Shown piece by piece: positions 17,022 to 27,562 of a stretch of DNA of 48,045 nucleotides (within the stretch, counting starts at the first letter, position 1; every line of letters begins with the position of its first letter). The position numbers and the translations under genes were made by a program. The notes below the pieces were generated by a model that was not told the origin of the DNA, ran no database searches, and saw only the letters and a program-made list of their open reading frames with translations. Origin of the DNA: an uncultured Bacteroidota bacterium (lineage in GTDB: Bacteria; Bacteroidota; Bacteroidia; UBA4408). The stretch spans positions 1 through 48,045 of the forward strand of contig CAIMGI010000219.1 of the NCBI GenBank assembly GCA_903840505.1, in the 5' to 3' direction.

Positions 17022-17713
17022 CTTTTCCTAACTGTTCTTTGTTCAATTCGTTTCTCATAATTTACACCTTTAAAAATTCGATGCACATATATTCCCGGTG
17101 TATGAATTTGATCGGGATCCAATGTCCCTGCCGGAACTAATTCCTCTACCTCTGCAATGGTTATTTTACCTGCCATTGCCATCAGTGGATTAAAATTACG
17201 TGCAGTTTCTCTGTAAATTAAATTGCCATACGGATCACCTTTCCACGCTTTTACAATGGCGAAATCAGCATCAAAAGCATATTCCATTAAGTAATCTTTT
17301 CCATCAAAATTGCGCACTTCTTTTCCTATAGCAACTTCGGTACCTACGCCTGCAGGGGTATATATAGCAGGCATTCCATAGCCCGAAGCCATACAGCGTG
17401 TAGCCAATGTTCCTTGTGGAATAAGTTCTACTTCTAACTCTCCACTTAGTAATTGACGTTCAAATTCAGCATTTTCACCTACATACGATGATATCATTTT
17501 TTTCACTTGACGCGTTTGAAGCATCAAACCAATTCCAAAATCGTCTACTCCTGCATTATTTGAAATGCACGTTAATCCTTTCACTCCCTTCTTTACCAAG
17601 GCTGCAATACAATTTTCAGGGATGCCACATAATCCAAAACCGCCCAACATCAATGTGGCATTATCCTGAATATCCTTTATTGCTTCGGCTGCATTTGCTA
17701 CTACTTTGTTCAT
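17018..17713 (-). CDS. scoA: 3-oxoacid CoA-transferase subunit A
   Basis: A 231-residue alpha subunit of a family I CoA-transferase. The oxyanion/CoA motif [13 protein letters not shown] is at about 21-33. Other blocks are [56 protein letters not shown], and the C-terminal [20 protein letters not shown] and GIYVHRIF. With ScoB it moves CoA between succinyl-CoA and an acetoacetate-type acid, or between acetyl-CoA and short acids. The gene begins 24 bases after the PBP1A stop on the same strand, so it may share that transcript. Its TAA stop lies within the terminal repeat of the inserted cassette. Confidence 0.94.
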   Translation of the reverse strand: MNKVVANAAEAIKDIQDNATLMLGGFGLCGIPENCIAALVKKGVKGLTCISNNAGVDDFGIGLMLQTRQVKKMISSYVGENAEFERQLLSGELEVELIPQGTLATRCMASGYGMPAIYTPAGVGTEVAIGKEVRNFDGKDYLMEYAFDADFAIVKAWKGDPYGNLIYRETARNFNPLMAMAGKITIAEVEELVPAGTLDPDQIHTPGIYVHRIFKGVNYEKRIEQRTVRKS

Positions 17714-17737
17714 TGTTTTTGTGTGTGAAATTTATTT

Positions 17738-19996
17738 TTATTCATCGTCTCCAAATTCAATGTGCTCCTCTTCTTCATCAAACTTATCATACTTTGTGCA
17801 ATCGAATTCTACTTTTATATTGTCAAAATTTTCAGGTTTTTCAAAATCGCCCTGCGATATTTTTAACTTTTTATCGGCATATACTTTTTTCATATACATT
17901 GCCCATATTGGCAATGCCATTTCAGCACCCTGCCCTTGTGAGGTGGTACGAAAGTGTACACTTCTATCCTCACAACCAACCCAAACGCCTGATACCAAAT
18001 CGGGCGTAATGCCCATAAACCATCCATCGGAATTATTTTGCGTAGTTCCTGTTTTACCAGCAATAGGGTTTTTTAAACCAAAACGGTAACTTAATCTTAC
18101 CCCTGTTCCTCCTTGCACAACACCTTTCATTAAGTTCACGGTCATATAGGCTGTTTCTTCGCTCAATGCTTCAACCCTTTTAGGTGTGAATTCCGCTATT
18201 ACATTCCCATTTCTATCTTCAATGTGCGTAATGAAAACAGGTTCTGTCCACACACCTTGATTTGCAAAAGTTGAATTGGCTCCAACCATTTCGTAAACCG
18301 AAATATCGGGTGTGCCTAAACAAATGGAAGGCACTGCATCCATATGGCTTGTGATACCCATTTTACGGGCAAGGTCAACCACGGCCTGTGCCCCAAACTG
18401 TTTCATTACATAAGCTGTTACTGTATTAATAGAAAGTGCCAAGCCCTTTTTTAAGGTCAACATTCCTCCATATTTACCATCAGAATTATGCGGACTCCAA
18501 GTACCGCCTTCGGGTAAATCGAAGGTAACGGGAATGTTTGGGACTTGGTAACAAGGACTCCAGCCTTCCTGCATTGCAAGGGTATATACAAAAGGTTTAA
18601 AGGTTGAACCAACCTGACGCTTTCCTTGCCTTACGTGATCGTATTTAAAATGCTTGTAATTAATGCCCCCTACCCAAGCCTTTATAAATCCTGTGTGCGG
18701 GTCCATCGACATAAAACCAGTTTGTATAAAATGTTTGTAATAACGCATTGAATCCATCGGAGTCATTATTGTATCTACTTCACCGGTCCATTTAAAAATA
18801 GTCATTTCTGTTGGTGTATTAAAGTTGGCGATTATCTCCTCCATACTTTTTCCTGCCTTTTTTAATATTCTGTAGCGCTCCGAACGCTTCATTGAACTGG
18901 TCATTAAATTGTCTATTTCTTTTTGCGTCATTCTATAAAAGGGCGCATTCTTTACATTTTTCCAGTGCTTAAAAAACTTTGGTTGTAAGTCGCCACCAAT
19001 CCATTCTGTTACGGCTTGCTCGGCATATATTTGCATACGCGAGTCAAGGGTAGTATAAATTTTTAATCCGTCTTTATACAAATCGTATGATGTACCATCG
19101 GGTTTTTTATTCGTTTTAAAGTATTCTTTTAAATAATCACGCAAGTATTCTCTAAAATAAGTTGCCGAACCTTGGTTGTGATCATCTGACTGAAAATTTA
19201 ATTTCATTGGCAATTTTTTCAATGAATCGAATGCTTGCTTGGTAATGTATTTGTATTTCATCATTTGTCCCAACACTACATTTCTTCGTTGCAAGGTTGT
19301 GTCAACTCGTCTAGGATTGTGTGGATTAAATAGTGCCGGATTTTTTGCCATTCCTACCAACATAGCAGCCTGTTCAATTTTTAATGAGTCGGGACTGGTA
19401 TTAAAATAAATGTGTGCTGCCGATTTGATACCCACCGCATTATTAACAAAATCAAATTTGTTAAGATACATTGCTATTATTTCGTCCTTGGTATAATTTC
19501 GTTCCAATCGGATTGCAATAACCCATTCTTTTAATTTTCGCAATACTACTTGCGGCTTTGAAATTTTCTCACGTGGGAAAAGCATTTTTGCCAATTGCTG
19601 TGTAAGAGTACTACCTCCACCGGCATTATCGTTGCCAACAATTACTCCTTTTATGGATCGCGCTAGGGCTCTTAAGTCGACTCCTGAATGGGTGTAAAAA
19701 CGCGCATCTTCCGTTGCAACTAATCCATTCACTAAATAGGGCGAAAGACTTTCAAAACGAATGTTTGTTCGATTTTCAATATAATACCTTCCAAGTGATT
19801 TTTGATCGGAAGAAATAATTTCAGAGGCCAAATTGCTTTTGGGATTCTCTAATTCCTGTAAAGAAGGTAACTCAGCAAAAAAAACAATGTAGATGAAAAT
19901 ACTAGCAATGAATAACACAGGTAGTGATACACCTATCCATAACAAAACAATGTATTTTTTGAACCCATTTGATTTTACTTCCTTGTCCTTTGCCAT
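17738..19996 (-). CDS. mrcA: Penicillin-binding protein 1A, bifunctional transglycosylase/transpeptidase
   Basis: A 752-residue class A PBP that polymerises and cross-links peptidoglycan. A membrane anchor spans about 15-40. The GT51 domain follows, with the catalytic E96 in VATEDARFYTHSGVD, GGGSTLTQQLAKMLF (127-140) and the ERNYTKDEIIAMYLN motif. The transpeptidase domain has S464-x-x-K467 in VGSTFKPF, S522-x-N524 in LSINT and K648-T-G in AGKTGTT. An acidic tail (FDEEEEHIEFGDDE) ends the protein. The length is usual for Bacteroidota. It is divergent from purT, with 65 bases between, and the CoA-transferase A gene lies 24 bases downstream. The symbol follows the enterobacterial name and is approximate. 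Confidence 0.95.
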   Translation of the reverse strand: MAKDKEVKSNGFKKYIVLLWIGVSLPVLFIASIFIYIVFFAELPSLQELENPKSNLASEIISSDQKSLGRYYIENRTNIRFESLSPYLVNGLVATEDARFYTHSGVDLRALARSIKGVIVGNDNAGGGSTLTQQLAKMLFPREKISKPQVVLRKLKEWVIAIRLERNYTKDEIIAMYLNKFDFVNNAVGIKSAAHIYFNTSPDSLKIEQAAMLVGMAKNPALFNPHNPRRVDTTLQRRNVVLGQMMKYKYITKQAFDSLKKLPMKLNFQSDDHNQGSATYFREYLRDYLKEYFKTNKKPDGTSYDLYKDGLKIYTTLDSRMQIYAEQAVTEWIGGDLQPKFFKHWKNVKNAPFYRMTQKEIDNLMTSSMKRSERYRILKKAGKSMEEIIANFNTPTEMTIFKWTGEVDTIMTPMDSMRYYKHFIQTGFMSMDPHTGFIKAWVGGINYKHFKYDHVRQGKRQVGSTFKPFVYTLAMQEGWSPCYQVPNIPVTFDLPEGGTWSPHNSDGKYGGMLTLKKGLALSINTVTAYVMKQFGAQAVVDLARKMGITSHMDAVPSICLGTPDISVYEMVGANSTFANQGVWTEPVFITHIEDRNGNVIAEFTPKRVEALSEETAYMTVNLMKGVVQGGTGVRLSYRFGLKNPIAGKTGTTQNNSDGWFMGITPDLVSGVWVGCEDRSVHFRTTSQGQGAEMALPIWAMYMKKVYADKKLKISQGDFEKPENFDNIKVEFDCTKYDKFDEEEEHIEFGDDE

Positions 19997-20061
19997 AATT
20001 GTTGTAAAATTACGAATTCAATCAAAAATATCTCTTATTTTGTAATAAATAAAATCACAAA

Positions 20062-21225
20062 ATGCAAAAGAAAATAGTTCTGTTAGGATCGGGAGAATTG
20101 GGTAAGGAATTTGTAATTGCCGTAAAACGCTTAGGGCATTACGTTGTAGCAGTAGATTCCTATAACGATGCTCCTGCTCAGCAAGTGGCAGATGAGCGTG
20201 AAGTAATTAATATGCTTGACGGTGCAGCCTTGGATGCAGTTATGCTTAAACACAAACCTGACATTGTTGTTCCGGAAATTGAAGCCATACGTACAGAAAG
20301 ATTTTATGATTATGAAAAACAAGGTATACAAGTTGTTCCTAGCGCCAAAGCTGCTAATTTTACAATGAATAGAAAAGCCATTCGTGATTTAGCTGCAAAG
20401 GAATTAGGATTAAAAACAGCGAAATATGAATATGCGAATAGTTTAGAAGAGTTAATTGAAGCTGTAACAAAAGTAGGAATGCCTTGTGTAGTGAAACCCT
20501 TGATGAGTTCATCCGGCAAAGGCCAGTCTGTAATAAAAACAGAACCCGATATTGAAAAATCTTGGAGCTATGCACAAGCGGGTAAACGTGGTGATTACAC
20601 GGAAGTAATAGTAGAAGCTTTCGTAAAATTTAATTCCGAGATTACCTTGTTAACAGTAACGCAAAAAAATGGAAGCACTTTATTTTGTCCACCTATTGGA
20701 CACCGTCAAGAGAGAGGAGATTACCAAGAGAGTTGGCAACCGGCCGAAATAAGTTCGGATCATTTAAAGGAAGCGCAACAAATGGCCGACAAGGTTACAC
20801 GCGCACTTACAGGTGCAGGCATTTGGGGTGTGGAGTTCTTTTTAGCAGAAGATGGTGTTTACTTTTCAGAGCTTTCACCCAGACCACACGATACAGGTAT
20901 GGTAACCTTAGCAGGCACACAAAATTTTTCAGAGTTTGAATTACACGCACGTGCCGTATTGGGTTTGCCAATTCCTGAAATAACATTGGAACGCGTAGGA
21001 GCAAGTGCAGTAATTTTAGCAGATAAAGAAGGTATAAGCCCCACTTACAAGGGAGTAGAAAATGCGATGGCAAATTTGCAAAGTGATTTACGCATTTTTG
21101 GAAAACCTACTATGCGTCCGTACCGCAGAATGGCAGTAGCATTAACATATGATGTAGTAGGAAGTGATGTAAATAAGGTGAAAGAAAAAGCCATCGAAAT
21201 GGCAAAGCTTGTTAAAGTAAGTTAA
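20062..21225 (+). CDS. purT: Formate-dependent phosphoribosylglycinamide formyltransferase
   Basis: A 387-residue ATP-grasp enzyme that formylates glycinamide ribonucleotide with formate and ATP in de novo purine synthesis, an alternative to the folate-dependent PurN. The N-terminal binding motif is [17 protein letters not shown], followed by [25 protein letters not shown] and [20 protein letters not shown]. The ATP-grasp core has [17 protein letters not shown] and [20 protein letters not shown], and the substrate loop [14 protein letters not shown] is characteristic of PurT rather than PurK. Length is as in E. coli. It is divergent from PBP1A. Confidence 0.96.
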   Translation: MQKKIVLLGSGELGKEFVIAVKRLGHYVVAVDSYNDAPAQQVADEREVINMLDGAALDAVMLKHKPDIVVPEIEAIRTERFYDYEKQGIQVVPSAKAANFTMNRKAIRDLAAKELGLKTAKYEYANSLEELIEAVTKVGMPCVVKPLMSSSGKGQSVIKTEPDIEKSWSYAQAGKRGDYTEVIVEAFVKFNSEITLLTVTQKNGSTLFCPPIGHRQERGDYQESWQPAEISSDHLKEAQQMADKVTRALTGAGIWGVEFFLAEDGVYFSELSPRPHDTGMVTLAGTQNFSEFELHARAVLGLPIPEITLERVGASAVILADKEGISPTYKGVENAMANLQSDLRIFGKPTMRPYRRMAVALTYDVVGSDVNKVKEKAIEMAKLVKVS

Positions 21226-21281
21226 TGGTATAGTAAAAGGAAATCTCTTAACGTTTTTATATATCCTAAACCCAAAATGAA

Positions 21282-23117
21282 ATGAAATTTCCATCCATTC
21301 AATCGCTTGTAAAAAATGCACTATCCACATTGTTGCGTTTTCCATTACCAATTGCTGCATCTTTTATAGGAACAGCAGTTGCCATTTATTTAACACGCTT
21401 AGGTTACGAGCAAAAAGAATTAACTGAACAACTTGGAAAAATTGTGATGGTATGTTCCTTAGCCCTGCCACTATTGTTTTCAATAAATGTTTTCGCTGAA
21501 AACAACGTTGAATTAGGTCAACAAAAGAAAATTGGGCTAATCTCTATTGCAATTATTTTGTTGGTTTTGTATTATGTGAGTTTATCGGGCAAATTAGAAG
21601 TAACAGAGTTTATTCGCTTTTTTGTATTAAACATTGGACTACATCTATTAGTCGCCTATGCTGCCTTTATTGGCAAAGAACAAATAAATGCCTACTGGCA
21701 ATTTAATAAAACCTTGTTCCTTCGTTTTCTTACATCAGTACTGTATTCAGGTGTATTATACCTTGGATTAGTACTGGCTATGGTGGCGGTAGATAATCTC
21801 TTAGGAATTAAAATAAACGAAAAATGGTATTTGCGTTTATGGATTTTTATGGCAGGCATTTTTAACACCTGGTTCTTTTTAGCGGGTGTTCCAAAAGATA
21901 TTTCATCCTTGGAAGAGAATAATGAATACCCGAAAGGATTAAAAATATTTACACAATTTGTATTGTTGCCATTGGTTACCTTATACTTGGGAATACTCTA
22001 TGCATACAGCGGCAAAATATTGGTATTATGGAGTCTCCCGAAAGGTTGGGTTTCGTATTTAATATTGGGCTTTTCCATTTTAGGAATACTGTCCATTTTA
22101 CTCATATACCCCATTCGTGAAAAGGAAGAAAATAGTTGGATAAAAGTTTTTTCCCGTTGGTTTTATCGTGCCTTATTTCCCCTAATTATACTATTGGGAG
22201 TAGCCATAGGAAAGCGTGTAATGGAGTATGGAATTACTGAAAATCGCTACTTTATATTGATACTAGCGATGTGGTTGACCTCAGTAGCGATTTATTTTTT
22301 AGTGAGTAAAAATAAAAACATCAAATTAATTCCAATAACATTGAGTGTGTTGGCATTTGTAAGTTGCTTTGGTCCGCTTAGTGCTTTTTCTGTTTCATTA
22401 CGAAGTCAAGTAAAACAATTGGAGAATTTGCTTACTGATACTCGTATTTTAGTAAATGGTAAAATACAGAAAGCAAAAGAGAAAATTGACAAAGAAAAAT
22501 CGGTACAAATAAATTCAATTGTTCGGTATTTAGATAAATCACACGGTTATAATGCACTTCAGCCTTGGTTTGACAAAAGTATGGAAGAGCTGTTTAAGCC
22601 CAAAGAAAAAGATGGGTATGTAAATAAGCCAACAGTAATACTAAGTGCAATGGGAGTAAAAGAAATGTATGAATGGGAAAATGAAGAGCGAAATAATTTT
22701 TATGCCTCTGCCAACTATCAACGCGTAGTAGACATTTCGGGTTATGATTATATGGTTGTTTACAATGGTTCATATACAGATACAGTAAACAACATTAGTG
22801 GTTACAAAATAGGAACGGACAGTATTACAATAAATTACAAGCAAAAAAACAATTGGTTTACCATTCAGTCGAACAACAAAACGCTCATCGACTTTAGTAT
22901 ACAATCGTTTCTTACATCGGTTAAAAATTATGCCGACTCCATCAACGCACCTGATTACAATGCCCAATTACCAATAGAAAAAATGAGTTTTGTAGCCCAA
23001 AATGATTCGGTAATGGTAAAAGTTGTTTTCAAAAATTTCTCTTGTGATATAGATAGTACCGATGCTTATATAATCAGTTATGGAGACGCTGATTTACTTT
23101 ACAAGAAAAAGCGTTAA
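21282..23117 (+). CDS. DUF4153-type polytopic membrane protein
   Basis: A 611-residue protein. The first 375 residues contain about eleven hydrophobic helices, for example [53 protein letters not shown] and [18 protein letters not shown]. The fold and sequence resemble DUF4153 proteins. Residues about 385-611 form a soluble, mixed-charge domain that begins with a coiled-coil-like segment ([20 protein letters not shown]) and presumably lies outside the cytoplasm. The function of the family is unknown. It ends five bases before queG on the same strand, so the two are probably co-transcribed. Confidence 0.8.
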   Translation: MKFPSIQSLVKNALSTLLRFPLPIAASFIGTAVAIYLTRLGYEQKELTEQLGKIVMVCSLALPLLFSINVFAENNVELGQQKKIGLISIAIILLVLYYVSLSGKLEVTEFIRFFVLNIGLHLLVAYAAFIGKEQINAYWQFNKTLFLRFLTSVLYSGVLYLGLVLAMVAVDNLLGIKINEKWYLRLWIFMAGIFNTWFFLAGVPKDISSLEENNEYPKGLKIFTQFVLLPLVTLYLGILYAYSGKILVLWSLPKGWVSYLILGFSILGILSILLIYPIREKEENSWIKVFSRWFYRALFPLIILLGVAIGKRVMEYGITENRYFILILAMWLTSVAIYFLVSKNKNIKLIPITLSVLAFVSCFGPLSAFSVSLRSQVKQLENLLTDTRILVNGKIQKAKEKIDKEKSVQINSIVRYLDKSHGYNALQPWFDKSMEELFKPKEKDGYVNKPTVILSAMGVKEMYEWENEERNNFYASANYQRVVDISGYDYMVVYNGSYTDTVNNISGYKIGTDSITINYKQKNNWFTIQSNNKTLIDFSIQSFLTSVKNYADSINAPDYNAQLPIEKMSFVAQNDSVMVKVVFKNFSCDIDSTDAYIISYGDADLLYKKKR

Positions 23118-23122
23118 GCCAT

Positions 23123-24049
23123 ATGCTTTCAAATACCCAATTAATAAAGCAAGAATGCAAACGTTTAGGCTTTGATTATTGCGGTATTTCAAAAGCCGGT
23201 TTTTTGGAAGAAGAGGCTCCTCGGCTTGAAACTTGGTTAAACAAAGGGATGCAAGGCAAAATGGGTTATATGGAACGCCATTTTGATAAGCGCCTTGACC
23301 CTCGATTGTTGGTGGACAATGCAAAATCTGTTATTTCGTTGCTCCTTAACTACTATCCAGAAAAAAAACAAACAATAGCAGATTATAAGATATCGAAATA
23401 TGCCTACGGTGAAGACTATCACGAAGTGATAAAGGAAAAACTGGAGGAATTACTTCGGTTTATTAAGCAAAAAATAGGCGATGTAAATGGACGTGCTTTT
23501 GTAGATTCGGCACCCGTACTTGATAAAGCCTGGGCAAAAAAATCAGGATTGGGCTGGATTGGTAAAAATGCAAATCTGATAAACAAACAAAGCGGCTCGT
23601 TTTATTTTATTGCCGAACTCATTATTGACCTTGACTTAGAATACGATAATGCAATAAAAGATTATTGCGGCACTTGTACCAAATGTATTGATGCTTGTCC
23701 TACAGGTGCTATTGTAGAACCCTATGTAGTGGACGGAAGTAAATGCATTTCTTATTTTACGATTGAGCTGAAAGAGAATATCCCCGATGATGTAAAGGGA
23801 AAAATGGACAATTGGGTATTTGGTTGTGATGTATGTCAGGATGTATGCCCTTGGAATAGTTTTTCAATTCCTCATCAAGAAAAAAAGTTTGAGCCTATAC
23901 CGCACTTATTGGATATGACAAAACGAGATTGGGAAGAGTTGAATGAAAACACCTTCAGCCGAGTTTTTAAAAACTCGGCTGTAAAGCGTACCAAATTTAG
24001 TGGATTAAAAAGAAATATAGCGTTTGTTAAACCTTGGCAACCGATTTAA
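23123..24049 (+). CDS. queG: Epoxyqueuosine reductase
   Basis: A 308-residue cobalamin- and iron-sulfur-dependent enzyme that performs the last step of queuosine synthesis on tRNA. The catalytic aspartate is D128 in [20 protein letters not shown]. The ferredoxin-like domain has C182, C185, C188 and C192 in [15 protein letters not shown], with C208, C235, C238 and C242 ([13 protein letters not shown]) completing the second cluster. It lacks the C-terminal HEAT-like extension of some long QueG forms and so belongs to the shorter type. The final 23 bases overlap a small gene on the opposite strand. Confidence 0.95.
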   Translation: MLSNTQLIKQECKRLGFDYCGISKAGFLEEEAPRLETWLNKGMQGKMGYMERHFDKRLDPRLLVDNAKSVISLLLNYYPEKKQTIADYKISKYAYGEDYHEVIKEKLEELLRFIKQKIGDVNGRAFVDSAPVLDKAWAKKSGLGWIGKNANLINKQSGSFYFIAELIIDLDLEYDNAIKDYCGTCTKCIDACPTGAIVEPYVVDGSKCISYFTIELKENIPDDVKGKMDNWVFGCDVCQDVCPWNSFSIPHQEKKFEPIPHLLDMTKRDWEELNENTFSRVFKNSAVKRTKFSGLKRNIAFVKPWQPI

Positions 24050-24221
24050 ATACGTCCATAATAACATCTTTGTAAACGTGTCCGAATGTGGATAAACACC
24101 AAATTCGAAGCATCATTTTTTCTTCCGTTTTTAACCAAGTTAAGGCCTTGGTAAGCTCCTTCTTAAAAAGTAGTTTATCGAAACTCACTTTTTGAAGTAT
24201 ATTTTTACTTAATTCAAACAT
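24027..24221 (-). CDS. Small conserved-looking protein (64 residues)
   Basis: This protein, with [20 protein letters not shown] at the N-terminus and a central [13 protein letters not shown] segment, looks like a short amphipathic helical protein. It ends in [18 protein letters not shown] have a sense of similar short proteins in other Bacteroidota but cannot confirm it. Support from the sequence is that the minus strand upstream has a good promoter match (TTG, 20-base spacer, TATCTTTA) placed about 45 bases before the ATG. No other gene uses that promoter. Its 3' end overlaps the end of queG on the opposite strand by 23 bases. Function unknown. Confidence 0.6.
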   Translation of the reverse strand: MFELSKNILQKVSFDKLLFKKELTKALTWLKTEEKMMLRIWCLSTFGHVYKDVIMDVFKSVAKV

Positions 24222-24264
24222 TGTATGTCTAATTATTAAGGGGGTGTCTGTTGCTTACTTTTAT

Positions 24265-24295
24265 TAAAGATAATACTGAATTAAAAGAAAGTCAA
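24265..24295 (-). promoter_or_regulatory. Bacteroidota-type promoter for the 64-residue gene
   Basis: On the minus strand TTG (24295-24293) is followed after 20 bases by TATCTTTA (24272-24265), one base away from the consensus TAnnTTTG. Transcription would start near 24258, leaving a leader of about 37 bases. Confidence 0.55.
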
Positions 24296-24381
24296 GTTAA
24301 TTTTTGCTAAAAAAAATAATTGCTTGAAAAACAACCATTTAACTTTTCAACGACCAATACGCCATTTTTTAGACAAATAAG

Positions 24382-24945
24382 CTATTCGCTCCAACGAAAA
24401 CTGTTTTGCTGTAGACCAACTAGGTCAATTACACGGTCGATGACGGTTGCTGCCAACTCCTCCATTGTTTGCGGTTTACTATAAAAAGATGGACTGGCGG
24501 GACAAATAATACCACCCGCTTCTGTAACTGTTTTCATATTATTAATATGAATCAAACTAATAGGAGTATCGCGGGTTACAAGTATTAACTTTCTTCTTTC
24601 TTTTAGCACCACATCGGCAGCACGTGAGGTTAAATCGTTTGAAATACCCGAGGCTATTCTTGCCAACGTTCCCATTGAACAAGGGCAAACAATCATCGTG
24701 TCGTATTTTGCTGATCCTGAGGCAAAAGGAGCAAAAAAATCGTCCTTTCGATATATCTTAAAAGGGAATTGCTCAAACAAAGTATTCCCCAATTCAAACT
24801 TCCATACTTCTTTGGCATTGTCGCTCATTACAATAGCAACAGTATCAATTTGTTCCTGCAGTTGTTGTAACTTTTTTAACAGTACCGATGCATAAATTGC
24901 ACCACTTGCTCCGGTTATTGCAACTACTATTTTGTGCTTCATCAT
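24382..24945 (-). CDS. ubiX: Flavin prenyltransferase UbiX
   Basis: A roughly 187-residue flavoprotein that prenylates FMN to make the cofactor of UbiD-type decarboxylases. Family blocks are KIVVAITGASGAIYASVLLK (N-terminal FMN loop), IVMSDNAKEVW, FASGSAKYDTMIVCPCSMGT, IASGISNDLTSRAADVVLKE, RRKLILVTRDTPISLIHINN and GGIICPASPSFYSKPQT. The reading frame is open further upstream to 25053, but that would overlap the divergent gene and add residues unlike UbiX. I therefore start at the ATG-ATG pair at 24940-24945. No ubiD gene is nearby. Confidence 0.92.
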   Translation of the reverse strand: MMKHKIVVAITGASGAIYASVLLKKLQQLQEQIDTVAIVMSDNAKEVWKFELGNTLFEQFPFKIYRKDDFFAPFASGSAKYDTMIVCPCSMGTLARIASGISNDLTSRAADVVLKERRKLILVTRDTPISLIHINNMKTVTEAGGIICPASPSFYSKPQTMEELAATVIDRVIDLVGLQQNSFRWSE

Positions 24946-25045
24946 AATTTTAACAAATGTACGTAAGCTATGTTTAGGAAAACAAATATTTTGTATCTTT
25001 AAATCGCCAAAGTTTAAAGTAAAATAATCCTTAAAATTGAATAGT

Positions 25046-25411
25046 ATGAACAAATTAAACGAAAATCCGGCTGTTGCCGTAAAAAGAAAAAGTATACAAG
25101 CATTAATTGATTATTGCTTAGAAAAAAAGATAGAGTTGACCATAAAACCAAAAGCTTCCGGAAATGCTGAAGAATGGCATTTTGAATTCAATATATCTGA
25201 CATTAACACGGCTATATTAATGGGAATGTTTTTACGTGAAAATAAATTAGAGCTTATAGGTTATTCAAATACACCTTCGGTTGTTTCAACTACAACTGCT
25301 CGCTCATCTAAAAAGTCGGAAGTAAAAGAAAACGGAGCAAGTAAGGAAGTTCCTACTGCATCAATTGATTTTCACCAAGAAGAAAATTTGTTGATTGGAA
25401 TGGATAATTAG
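25046..25411 (+). CDS. Conserved hypothetical protein with a small alpha/beta domain
   Basis: I do not recognise a named family. The 121-residue protein starts at an ATG giving MNKLNENPAVAVKRKSIQAL; an upstream in-frame TTG is less likely. Residues about 10-80 look like a compact alpha/beta domain (LIDYCLEKKIELTIKPK, WHFEFNISDINTAILMGMFL, NKLELIGYS), and the rest is a Ser/Thr/Lys-rich, probably disordered tail. There is no signal peptide, so it is cytoplasmic. A TATCTTTA box at 24993-25000 may be its -7 element. It is divergent from ubiX and convergent with rsgA. Confidence 0.7.
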   Translation: MNKLNENPAVAVKRKSIQALIDYCLEKKIELTIKPKASGNAEEWHFEFNISDINTAILMGMFLRENKLELIGYSNTPSVVSTTTARSSKKSEVKENGASKEVPTASIDFHQEENLLIGMDN

Positions 25412-25449
25412 TTGATGGATACGAACGCAGAATAGTAGATTAACCTTTA

Positions 25450-26385
25450 TTATTTTTTCTGTTCGTAAATAGCAACGTCATTCGACCCTAGTATGTTGAG
25501 GTAATTTTCGAACCTGAACAATGCTATTTCGCCCTTTTCAACGGCAAGCTTAACAGCACAGCCGGGTTCGTTTACGTGCGTACAATTGTCGAACCTACAT
25601 TGGTTTAGTAAAGCACGCATTTCGGGAAAGTAATGTGCTATATTTTTCTTGTCCATATCTACCATTCCGAATTCTTTTATACCGGGCGTGTCGATGATAT
25701 AACCTCCCTCTTTTAGGGGATGCATTTCGGCAAAAGTTGTGGTGTGTTTCCCTTTGTCGTGCGCACTTGACAATTCTCCAATACGTAACTGTAAATCAGA
25801 TTCAGCAGCATTTATCAAGGTAGATTTCCCTACTCCGGAGTGCCCTGCCAATAAGGTGGTTTTCCCTTTCAGTATTTTTCCAACTACATCAATATTTTTT
25901 GATTCTACAATGGAAGTTACTATGCAAACATAACCCGCCTTTTCATATACGGTAATAAGTTCATATAGGTATTGCTTTTGTTCCTCATCATACAAATCGT
26001 ATTTATTAAACACCAATATACTTGTAATGCTGTACGCTTCGGCTGTAGCTAAAAAGCGATCAATAAACCCTGTAGAGGTACGTGGCGATGCCAATGTAAC
26101 AACCAACATTGCTTGATCAATGTTGGCAGCAATTATATGCGTCTGTTTTGAAAGATTAACCGATTTACGAATAATGTAATTCTTTCGAACTTCTATTTCA
26201 TTTATTATTCCATAATTCTCGTTTGCCTCGTATTCAAAAACCACCTTGTCGCCAACAGCTATGGGGTTGGTACTTTTTATTCCTTTTATCCTAAAATTCC
26301 CTTTAATGCGACAGTCTGTAAGTTCTCCGCGTTCATCACGAACAATATACCAGCTTCCTGTTGATTTAATGACAGTCCCTTTCAA
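25450..26385 (-). CDS. rsgA: Ribosome small-subunit-dependent GTPase A
   Basis: A 311-residue circularly permuted GTPase that helps mature the 30S subunit. An N-terminal OB fold spans about 1-70. The motifs occur in the permuted order G4-G1-G3: NKYD (127-130), GHSGVGKST (181-189) and DTPG (232-235). GKHTTT, the switch region, follows the P-loop. The C-terminal zinc knuckle uses C263, C268, H270 and C276 (CRFDNCTHVNEPGC). Length is typical. A possible promoter on the minus strand is TTG followed by TACCTTCG, one base from consensus, about 20-50 bases upstream of the ATG. Confidence 0.96.
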   Translation of the reverse strand: MKGTVIKSTGSWYIVRDERGELTDCRIKGNFRIKGIKSTNPIAVGDKVVFEYEANENYGIINEIEVRKNYIIRKSVNLSKQTHIIAANIDQAMLVVTLASPRTSTGFIDRFLATAEAYSITSILVFNKYDLYDEEQKQYLYELITVYEKAGYVCIVTSIVESKNIDVVGKILKGKTTLLAGHSGVGKSTLINAAESDLQLRIGELSSAHDKGKHTTTFAEMHPLKEGGYIIDTPGIKEFGMVDMDKKNIAHYFPEMRALLNQCRFDNCTHVNEPGCAVKLAVEKGEIALFRFENYLNILGSNDVAIYEQKK

Positions 26386-26530
26386 ATTAAAACTTAATTT
26401 TCAACGAAGGTAAGAAAGAATAAATCATCAATAGGTGAATGAAATTGAATTAAAAAATGTAGCGGGAAACATAAATAAAATAGACAAATTGGCTAAAGTG
26501 TATATTGCGAAACAGAATTTTTAAAAAGAT

Positions 26531-27562
26531 TTATTTTACCTCCCAAGTATTTTTCCCTTTCAACAAATCATTCAAATTACCCTTTCCTTTTGCGGCAATT
26601 GCATCATTAACTTGTTGTTGTAGCACATCTTCGTAGCAATATCTGTCTTCGGAATAAAACACACCAAACGGTCGTGGCAAATGGTTTTCCTTTTTTACAT
26701 CATCAAAAAAGCGACTAAGAATATTCGCTTTTGTAGCATCCTTTTCATCGTGTATCCATAAATCATTGGCAGAAATACCTCCTTCATCCATATTCACTAT
26801 TACAGGTTTTAAGCCCTCTAATTTTATTCCTTTGCTGTTATTCTCTCCAAATAACAAGGGTTTGTTTTGTTCTACAAAAATCGCTTCTTGTTTTTTGCTT
26901 GCCTTTTCAGTAAATACTTCAAACGCACCATCATTAAACACATTGCAATTTTGATAAATTTCTAACAAAGCAGTTCCCTTGTGATTATTTGACCGTTTCA
27001 ACATTTCGCGCAAATGAACAGGGTCGCGGTCCATTGAGCGAGCAACAAAAGTTGCACCGGCACCCAAACACAATGCCAAGGGATTAAAAGGGTGGTCTAT
27101 AGACCCCATTGGTGTTGACTTTGCCACTTTCCCTATCGGTGAAGTAGGTGAATACTGACCTTTGGTAAGTCCATATATTTCGTTGTTAAACAATAAAATA
27201 TTTACATCAAAATTTCTTCTTAGTAAGTGTATTAAATGGTTTCCACCAATGGATAAAGCATCACCATCACCGGTAACTATCCAAACGCTTAAATCAGGAC
27301 GTGTCGCTTTTAATCCACTTGCTACTGCCGTAGCCCTACCGTGTATGCTATGCATACCATAGGTTTCCATATAATATGGGAAACGAGAGGAGCAACCGAT
27401 ACCCGAAATAAAAACAATTTCTTCACGTTTTAATCCCAGTTCGGGCATTACGGTTTGTACTTGTTTTAAAATTGAGTAATCGCCACAACCCGGACACCAC
27501 CGAACATCCTGGTCGGTAATAAAATCTTTTGCCGTTAATTTTGTTGTTGTGTTTAGTTCCAT
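26531..27562 (-). CDS. korB: 2-oxoacid:ferredoxin oxidoreductase, beta subunit
   Basis: A 343-residue thiamine-diphosphate-binding subunit. It has the cluster cysteines C23 and C26 in RWCPGCGDY, C57 in ISGIGCSSRFPYY, GRATAVASGLK, and the ThDP/Mg motif TGDGDALSIGGNH (97-109) with NNEIYGLTKGQYSPTS. The fourth cysteine typical of KorB is probably the one in YQNCNVFNDG. With KorA it oxidatively decarboxylates 2-oxoglutarate or a related 2-oxoacid to the acyl-CoA, reducing ferredoxin. Its ATG shares one base with the korA stop (TAATG), a sign of coupled translation. Confidence 0.94.
   Translation of the reverse strand: MELNTTTKLTAKDFITDQDVRWCPGCGDYSILKQVQTVMPELGLKREEIVFISGIGCSSRFPYYMETYGMHSIHGRATAVASGLKATRPDLSVWIVTGDGDALSIGGNHLIHLLRRNFDVNILLFNNEIYGLTKGQYSPTSPIGKVAKSTPMGSIDHPFNPLALCLGAGATFVARSMDRDPVHLREMLKRSNNHKGTALLEIYQNCNVFNDGAFEVFTEKASKKQEAIFVEQNKPLLFGENNSKGIKLEGLKPVIVNMDEGGISANDLWIHDEKDATKANILSRFFDDVKKENHLPRPFGVFYSEDRYCYEDVLQQQVNDAIAAKGKGNLNDLLKGKNTWEVK

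Noticed and set aside
24946-25053. Upstream extension of ubiX giving 223 residues.
   Set aside because: The extra residues are unlike UbiX and overlap the start of the divergent gene; the ATG pair at 24940-24945 gives the normal length.
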